In this document: positions 58,419-64,000 of the stretch, piece after piece
Numbering within the stretch: the first letter of the stretch is position 1
How the letters are laid out: every line of letters starts with the position of its first letter
Program-made: the position numbers and the translations under genes
Source: Streptococcus thermophilus
GTDB taxonomy: Bacteria; Bacillota; Bacilli; Lactobacillales; Streptococcaceae
Direction of reading: 5' to 3'
Assembly (NCBI RefSeq): GCF_010120595.1
Contig: NZ_CP038020.1
Location: 1,798,001-1,862,000 of the forward strand
Length of the DNA: 64,000 bases
Notes under the pieces: generated by a model
What the model was told of the DNA's origin: nothing
The model's input: only the letters and a program-made list of their open reading frames with translations
Database searches by the model: none

Positions 58419-59178
58419 CTAGTCGTCGTTCTTATTCATTTTCCTACTCATAGCAAGCACCGTACTTCTGATTTCCTCAAGAATGACACGTTGTTCAGCC
58501 AACTCCTTCTCAAGCTCAGCTATTTTTCGTTCAGTTTAGCGACCTGAACGCACAAAAATATTATTAAGAGAGCTGTCAACAACCCCAGAGTAGCAATTCC
58601 ACTAAACATGAGCACAACAGCAACTGCCTTACCTACGAGGTTTTTAGGGACAATATCCCCGTAACCTACTGTGGTAACTGTTGCCACAGATCACCAAATA
58701 TCATCTATAAAATTATGATGCTCCACACGGGCAATAATACTACTACTGATAAGGATGATAATACTATTAGCCGAAAACAAAAAGTGAAAACCATTTCTAC
58801 GATTAATACGATTTGAATTATGCTTAAACTTACTACTTAGACCAATTCAACGTGAGATTTTTTCCAAACGATCAAAGCGTTCCAGCCTTGAAAAATAAAG
58901 GAAGGTGAATACTACATTTTAAGAAATAATGGTCAACAAGTCCAACACATGCGTTTTAACAAAAATCCGCTCCCGAAGTGCCAAGGAAAAACGAATAGTA
59001 TAATCTAAAGCAAATTTAAGGGTAATGGTCTGATTAATAAATAGAAAAGAATGTCACCCAATAGTAATCAACCCAACCAAATCAAAAAATTACTCTCCCT
59101 ATGAAAAGAAGGGCTAGAACCGTCATGACAATATCGTAGCTAATAATATACCTTTTTCAGTTTTCTACGGTTTCTCAT
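58419..59178 (-). pseudogene. Two-helix potassium channel, decayed
   Basis: The minus strand reads as an ion channel of the 2TM/6TM potassium type: MRNRRKLKKVYY at the start, a pore with DDIW-stop-SVATVTTVGYGDIV (the K+ filter TVGYGD; TGA at 58691-58693, from a TGG Trp), then KNLVGKAVAVVLMFSGIATL and a C-terminal coiled coil (IAELEKELAEQRVILEEIRS) ending MNKNDD. Several stops and frameshifts break the 5' half and one breaks the tail. Not functional. Confidence 0.8.
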
Positions 59179-59268
59179 TTACGCCTCTCCTCTATATGAC
59201 GCGTTCGTTATAAAAGAATCTGCCATTCCTGACAAGCAGCCACTTTAAAATCCCCAAGCAATTGAATC

Positions 59269-59297
59269 AAAAAGAGAGTCAGAAAGCCTCTCTTTTT
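59269..59297 (-). terminator. Terminator after pknB
   Basis: AAAAAGAGAG / CTCTCTTTTT stem with a 9-base loop, T-run on the minus strand, 26 bases after the kinase stop. Ends the fmt-rsmB-pppL-pknB unit. Confidence 0.88.
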
Positions 59298-59322
59298 CTT
59301 ATATCTAAAATTTTCAAACTCA

Positions 59323-61194
59323 TTATTGCTCTGTGTGAGTAGCTTCTGTAGCTGTTTCGGTACTAGAAGCTGTACTACTTTCAGAACTAGAACTTGTAGA
59401 TGACGGCGATTGTGTCGTACTTGCTGAGCTTGACTGTTGAATACTTGAACTCTTAGTTACGACTGAAACATAGAGAATCACTGTGCCATCAACAGCAGTA
59501 CCAACTTGAGGATCTTGATAAAGGACCTCTGTATTACTAGGTACCTTACTCTTATCCAACTTAACACCAGTATTATAGTCATGATACTCAATACTGCTAC
59601 TTGAAATGTCTTTACTATTCAAGGTTTGGACTGCTGTCGAGACAGTTAAACCAGTCACATCAGGCATAGTTATAGTCTTAGGAGTTGCCACACGAAACTT
59701 GATTTTTGCCTTACTATCTTTAGGATTGAAGGACTTGTTTTTCTCCGGACTTTGAGATAGAATTTCGCCTTCTTTAGCATTATCGTCTTCGACATGTTGA
59801 ATATCGATCTGATCCTCGGAAACCCCATAATTCGAGGTTAAATCCTCAATGGCATCCTTATAATTTTTCCCCTTGTAATTTTTCAGAGTGAAACCTTTGC
59901 TACCAGAAGAAACATAGACATCAATGCTTGCTCCCTCTTTACGCATTGTCCCAGCTGTAGGGTCGGTCTTGATAACTTTGCCCTTATTGACTGAATCATT
60001 TTCGACTTCTTTAACATCGCCAACCTTAAAGCCTGCACTTTCAAGTTTCGTCTGAGCTGTTGACAACTCTTGACCTACAACATTTGGTACTTGGACATTG
60101 TCAGGATTGGTAAAAACAAGATAGGCAAAAATGATAATTCCTATAAAGACGAAGCCTAGTAAAACCTTGAGTAGAGTTAAAAAGAGATTTTTCTTTTTTT
60201 TAGATAGAGAAGCTTTTTCCCTCGGTTGTTTGCTTGGAGCCGGTGTAGGCTCTGATGGTTTAGGAGAAATCTTTTTCTCAGGACCTACTGATGGAACTGA
60301 ATCGACCTTTGGCAGGGTCTTAGTATCCGTCATGTCATCAAAAACTACCTTAGAATCACGACTATGACTAGGATGCAAACTAGTTGCTAGGTCGCGACTC
60401 ATTTCCAAAGTGCTGTTGTAACGATTTTCAAGCTTTTTAGCAGTTGCTCTAATAACAACATTTTCTAAAGCTTGAGGAACGTTACGGTTCTCAGCCAAAA
60501 TCGATGGCAGGGGCTTTTGGAAATGTTGAAGTGCAATGGTTACTGCACTATCGCCATCAAAAGGGATATGCCCTGTCAACATTTCAAAGAGCATAATCCC
60601 CATAGCATAGATATCACTTTGGATAGTGGCTTTAGAACCACGTGCCTGTTCTGGTGACAAATAATGGACTGACCCCAACATTGAGTTAGTTTGTGTCAGG
60701 CTGGTTTCAGCAAATGCTACTGCGATACCAAAGTCTGTAACCTTAGCTCTACCATCCTTAGTTAATAGAACGTTCTGTGGCTTAAGGTCACGGTGAATAA
60801 TACCCTTTTGGTGGGCAAGAGTCATGGCGGAAAGGACTTCCCCCATAATACGCACAACATCTTGGTTAGACAATGGTGCATGGTCTTGAATGAATTTCTT
60901 CAAGTCCGAACCATCCACATACTCCATCACCAAGAACTGCTGACCGTCTTCTTCACCAATATCTCTAATCGCAACGATATTCGGATGGCTAAGCTCAGTC
61001 ATGGCACGTGCTTCACGCTGGAAACGCGCCACAGCAACCTGATCAGTTTGATAATTGGTACGTAGCACCTTAATAGCTACACTTTCATTATCCAGAATCA
61101 GGTCGTTAGCCAGATAAACATCCGCCATACCACCACGTCCGATAGATTTAAGGATTCGATAACGTCCAGCAAACAATTTGCCAACTTGGATCAT
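59323..61194 (-). CDS. pknB: Serine/threonine protein kinase with PASTA domains (StkP/PknB)
   Basis: A 623-residue cell-wall-sensing kinase. The kinase domain (about 1-275) has [15 protein letters not shown], catalytic [22 protein letters not shown] and SPEQARG. After a juxtamembrane linker comes one membrane helix ([20 protein letters not shown], about 340-360) and three extracellular PASTA repeats ([49 protein letters not shown]). The tail is a Ser/Thr-rich stretch of about 45 residues. Start codon overlaps the pppL stop by one base (TAATG). Works against PppL in controlling division and wall growth. Confidence 0.95.
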   Translation of the reverse strand: MIQVGKLFAGRYRILKSIGRGGMADVYLANDLILDNESVAIKVLRTNYQTDQVAVARFQREARAMTELSHPNIVAIRDIGEEDGQQFLVMEYVDGSDLKKFIQDHAPLSNQDVVRIMGEVLSAMTLAHQKGIIHRDLKPQNVLLTKDGRAKVTDFGIAVAFAETSLTQTNSMLGSVHYLSPEQARGSKATIQSDIYAMGIMLFEMLTGHIPFDGDSAVTIALQHFQKPLPSILAENRNVPQALENVVIRATAKKLENRYNSTLEMSRDLATSLHPSHSRDSKVVFDDMTDTKTLPKVDSVPSVGPEKKISPKPSEPTPAPSKQPREKASLSKKKKNLFLTLLKVLLGFVFIGIIIFAYLVFTNPDNVQVPNVVGQELSTAQTKLESAGFKVGDVKEVENDSVNKGKVIKTDPTAGTMRKEGASIDVYVSSGSKGFTLKNYKGKNYKDAIEDLTSNYGVSEDQIDIQHVEDDNAKEGEILSQSPEKNKSFNPKDSKAKIKFRVATPKTITMPDVTGLTVSTAVQTLNSKDISSSSIEYHDYNTGVKLDKSKVPSNTEVLYQDPQVGTAVDGTVILYVSVVTKSSSIQQSSSASTTQSPSSTSSSSESSTASSTETATEATHTEQ

Positions 61195-61931
61195 TATCCT
61201 TCCTCACTTTCTACTTCGATGAGAGCAACTGTAATATTATCATGACCACCGGCTTCATTGGCAGCAGCAACTAAACGACTGGCTTTTTCTTCGACAAGAC
61301 CAGGACTGTTAACAATATGAATAATCTGTTCAATTGAAATCATATTAGTCAATCCATCTGAATTGACCAAAATATAATCTCCCGGTTCCAATTGTTGAAC
61401 ACCAAGATCTGCTTCAACTGGAGCAGCTTGCCCTATAGATTGCGTAATAATATTACGCTGTGGGTGAACTGCAGCTTCTTCTTCTGTCAACTGACCAGCC
61501 TTGATAAGAGCATTGACCAAGGAGTGATCGCTCGTTAATTGCTTATACTCACCATTACGGATAAGGGCAATACGTGAATCCCCAACATGAGCGAAAATCA
61601 CAGCATTATCAACTAAGGCAAGAACCTCGATAGTCGTTCCCATTCCTTTATATTCTTCATTTTGACCAAGCTCATAGATTTTACGATTTTCTTCATCGAT
61701 GGCAGCAATCATCCAATCACGAATATGGCTCAACTCACGATGATCAGTATTAATCCAGTCACGACCAAGGTCAGATACTGACATCTCACTGGCAATATTT
61801 CCAGCACGGTGTCCACCCATTCCATCTGCAACAATGACAAGTGTAACACCAGCCTTGTTGACAAATTTATTAACAAAATCTTGATTGTTTGACCGTTTTT
61901 GGCCAATGTCCGTTAATAATGATATTTCCAT
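61194..61931 (-). CDS. pppL: PP2C-type protein phosphatase PppL/Stp
   Basis: A 245-residue metal-dependent Ser/Thr phosphatase that reverses PknB. The motifs are [62 protein letters not shown] and [13 protein letters not shown] start at [10 protein letters not shown], the family start; an upstream in-frame ATG would overlap the rsmB end by 38 bases. Coupled to pknB by a one-base overlap. Confidence 0.95.
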   Translation of the reverse strand: MEISLLTDIGQKRSNNQDFVNKFVNKAGVTLVIVADGMGGHRAGNIASEMSVSDLGRDWINTDHRELSHIRDWMIAAIDEENRKIYELGQNEEYKGMGTTIEVLALVDNAVIFAHVGDSRIALIRNGEYKQLTSDHSLVNALIKAGQLTEEEAAVHPQRNIITQSIGQAAPVEADLGVQQLEPGDYILVNSDGLTNMISIEQIIHIVNSPGLVEEKASRLVAAANEAGGHDNITVALIEVESEEG

Positions 61932-61974
61932 AATTTTCTTTCTGACTTGCGTCAGTGTTTCCTCCTCTGTAACC

Positions 61975-63303
61975 CTAGACTTTCTTACGCAACTGAGCGA
62001 TAAAAAAACCATCAGTTAGATACTGTTCGGGGGTGATAGCCAAATAGCCATTGACCACGATGTCCTTGCATGGATGATCCAAGGCAACTTGCTCAAAATC
62101 AGGATGGCTCTCAAGAAAGGCCTGAATTACCTCTTGATTTTCTTCTGCTATGATGGTGCAAGTACTGTAGGTTATTATACCACCTTTTCGTAGGGTTTGA
62201 CAAACACTGGATAATATATCCAATTGCTCAGACTTGAGGGATTTAAAGTCTTGGAGATCCTTATTGTATTTTATGTCTGGTTTTCGACGAATGAGACCGA
62301 TCCCTGAGCAAGGAGCATCCACTAGAATCTTGTCAAAACTAGCAGTCGGAAAGACTTGATGCACCTGACGAGCATCTAGTTTCTGAGTTTTAACCTTATC
62401 AGCCAGACCAAGTCGTTGTGCATTTTCTTTAATAAGAGCAAGCTTATGATCATAAAGGTCAAGAGCCGTCACATGTCCACTCGTCAAGTATGATGCCATA
62501 TGGACAGTCTTACCTCCGGGTGCCGCACAAGCATCCAGGATTTCTTCCATACCTTGAATTGCTAAAGTTGGTGCAACTAGCTGACTAGTCTCATCCTGAA
62601 TGGTCAATAACCCCTCTTTAAAATAATCAGTCCCAGCAAAATAACCCGAAGACTTAACAAGCCCAACTGGTGACAAATCTGAACGCTCAGCTCCAGTGGC
62701 CTCCGCAATTTCTTCCATACGGGACACATCCGTCACACGGACACTGGCCTTGTTTCTCACAAAGAGACTTTGGAAAATAGCAAGGGCTCGCTCTTCCCCA
62801 TACTGCTCAATAAGCTTTTTCACCAACCATACAGGTAGGGAATATTGAACAGAATAGCGTTTATTGACACGTTTAATCTTGCTTGGATCTGGCAATGGCT
62901 GGCTAGATAGTTTGCGAAGAACTGCATTCACCAGCTTCTCAGCTCCTTTTTTATTGCCACGATTTTTGGCAATAGAAACGGCATCGTTAACCACCGCATG
63001 GGATGGAATCTTATCCAAGTAGGCCAACTGGTAAAGACTCAAAAGCAATAGGTCATAGACCCAAGCTTCAAGTTTATCTCGATCCTCAATGACATGGGCT
63101 AAGATCCATTCCAAAGTGATCTTACGGGCAACAGTTCCATAAACAATTTCCGTTACCAGGGCCTTGTCCTTATCTGTTAGACATGAATTGCTCAGACGTG
63201 CATTGAGGGCAATATTTGAGTAAGCCCCTTCTTGAAAGACTTCTTCTAAAACTTCAAGTGCCTGTCCACGGGCTGTTTTTTTCCAATCATTGGCCAAAGA
63301 CAT
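61975..63303 (-). CDS. rsmB: 16S rRNA (cytosine-C5)-methyltransferase RsmB (Sun)
   Basis: A 442-residue enzyme that makes m5C967 in 16S rRNA. The N-terminal NusB-like domain ([20 protein letters not shown]) precedes a SAM-binding Rossmann domain with [37 protein letters not shown] (catalytic Cys) and [14 protein letters not shown] (second Cys). The ATG at 63303 is directly preceded by an in-frame GTG; I choose the ATG. It overlaps the fmt 3' end by 17 bases. Confidence 0.94.
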
Positions 63304-64000
63304 CACCTACTTCAAGATTGCGACCGACTCCATTAAGGAAATCAGCAATAGCCATACGAGGTTTACCTTCAGGCTGAACACTCTTAAGCGAAATAGCCCC
63401 CTGACCAGTCGCAACGACCAAACTCTTCTTAGTTTTTTCGATAATATGACCAGCCTGTCCTTGTCCTTCTACTAAGTCTCCCTCATAAATTTTGAAACGT
63501 TTGCCATTAAGCAGAGTGTGTGCCACAGGCCATGGATACATACCTCGGATTTGATTGAAAATGTCACGACCCGACTTATTCCAATCAAGGCGCTCCTCTT
63601 CTGGGCTAATGTTTGGTGAAAACGTTACCTGACTGGCATCTTGAGGAACGGGTTTGATTTCTCCTGCAATGTAGGCAGGCAAGGTTTCAAGCAAGAGGTC
63701 ACGACCCAAAACTGCCAATTTTTCAAACATAGTACCGACATTATCTTGGTCCAGAATTGGCAAGGCCTTTTGGCTGACCATGTCACCAGCGTCCATTTCC
63801 TTGACCATTTCCATAATGGTCACACCAGCTTCTGCATCACCATTGATGATGGCATAATGGATAGGTGCACCACCACGATATTTTGGCAAGAGCGATGCGT
63901 GAACATTAACCGCAAAGTCCATGCTATCAAGCAATTTGCTTGGCAAAAATTGACCATAAGCCGCAGTAACAATACCATCAGCTCCAAGTGATATCAGTTG
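63287..64000 (-). CDS. fmt: Methionyl-tRNA formyltransferase Fmt (C-terminal part, runs off the window)
   Basis: 238 codons, open to the right edge, so the first ~70 residues are missing. Enters at [20 protein letters not shown]; then the family signature [20 protein letters not shown] with catalytic His-Ser-Leu-Leu-Pro, [12 protein letters not shown], and the C-terminal tRNA-binding barrel ([40 protein letters not shown]). It formylates initiator Met-tRNA. First visible gene of the fmt-rsmB-pppL-pknB unit, overlapping rsmB. Confidence 0.96.

Overview
The window looks like a chromosomal segment of Streptococcus thermophilus or a very close salivarius-group relative. It has low GC and carries the gal-lac locus (galR, galK-galT-galE, galM, lacS-lacZ) with a lactose permease fused to an IIA-Glc domain. 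It also has a fused glutathione synthetase (gshF), streptococcal insertion sequences (IS981-, IS861-, ISL3- and IS1191-type) and many decayed genes, as expected of a dairy streptococcus undergoing reductive evolution. All assignments come from reading the sequence; no database was searched.

Layout. 1-2.84 kb: type I restriction-modification genes (hsdM and the start of hsdS). 3.0-6.0 kb: a decayed serine-rich-repeat glycoprotein/accessory-Sec locus, with a two-domain glycosyltransferase, a secY2 stub and glucan-binding repeats. 6.7-14.4 kb: an insertion-sequence cluster in which two near-identical IS861-like copies bracket an AbrB/Doc toxin-antitoxin pair, an ISL3 element, a hypothetical gene and two gene halves. 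14.5-18.9 kb: sbcD-sbcC. 19.6-30.7 kb: the gal-lac locus, where galR is frameshifted in an 11-A run and lacZ and lacS share a 63-bp in-frame segment. 31-35 kb: debris (IS3-family remnant, M26 metalloprotease, two ABC-transporter remnants). 35.7-40.6 kb: gshF, two membrane-anchored hypothetical genes and a truncated acetyltransferase.

40.8-46.2 kb is the most interesting part. It is a quorum-sensing-type radical-SAM RiPP cluster: a divergent Rgg regulator, a 27-residue precursor with an N-x-x-C motif, a SPASM radical-SAM enzyme and an ABC exporter. The radical-SAM gene is split by IS1191, flanked by a clean 8-bp target duplication; removing the element and one duplicate restores a 431-codon frame. 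The precursor, exporter and regulator are intact, so this looks like a recent or strain-specific loss of peptide maturation.

46.3-50.2 kb: an IS981-driven junction joins a fructose-1-phosphate-kinase-like fragment to the broken 5' end of glgB, next to a multiply mutated pullulanase, all signs of loss of glycogen/alpha-glucan metabolism. 50.4-64 kb: conserved housekeeping genes on the minus strand: ftsK, ferredoxin-NADP reductase, trmD-rimM, tRNA-Glu and tRNA-Gln, the LiaFSR envelope-stress system, a dead potassium channel, and fmt-rsmB-pppL-pknB.
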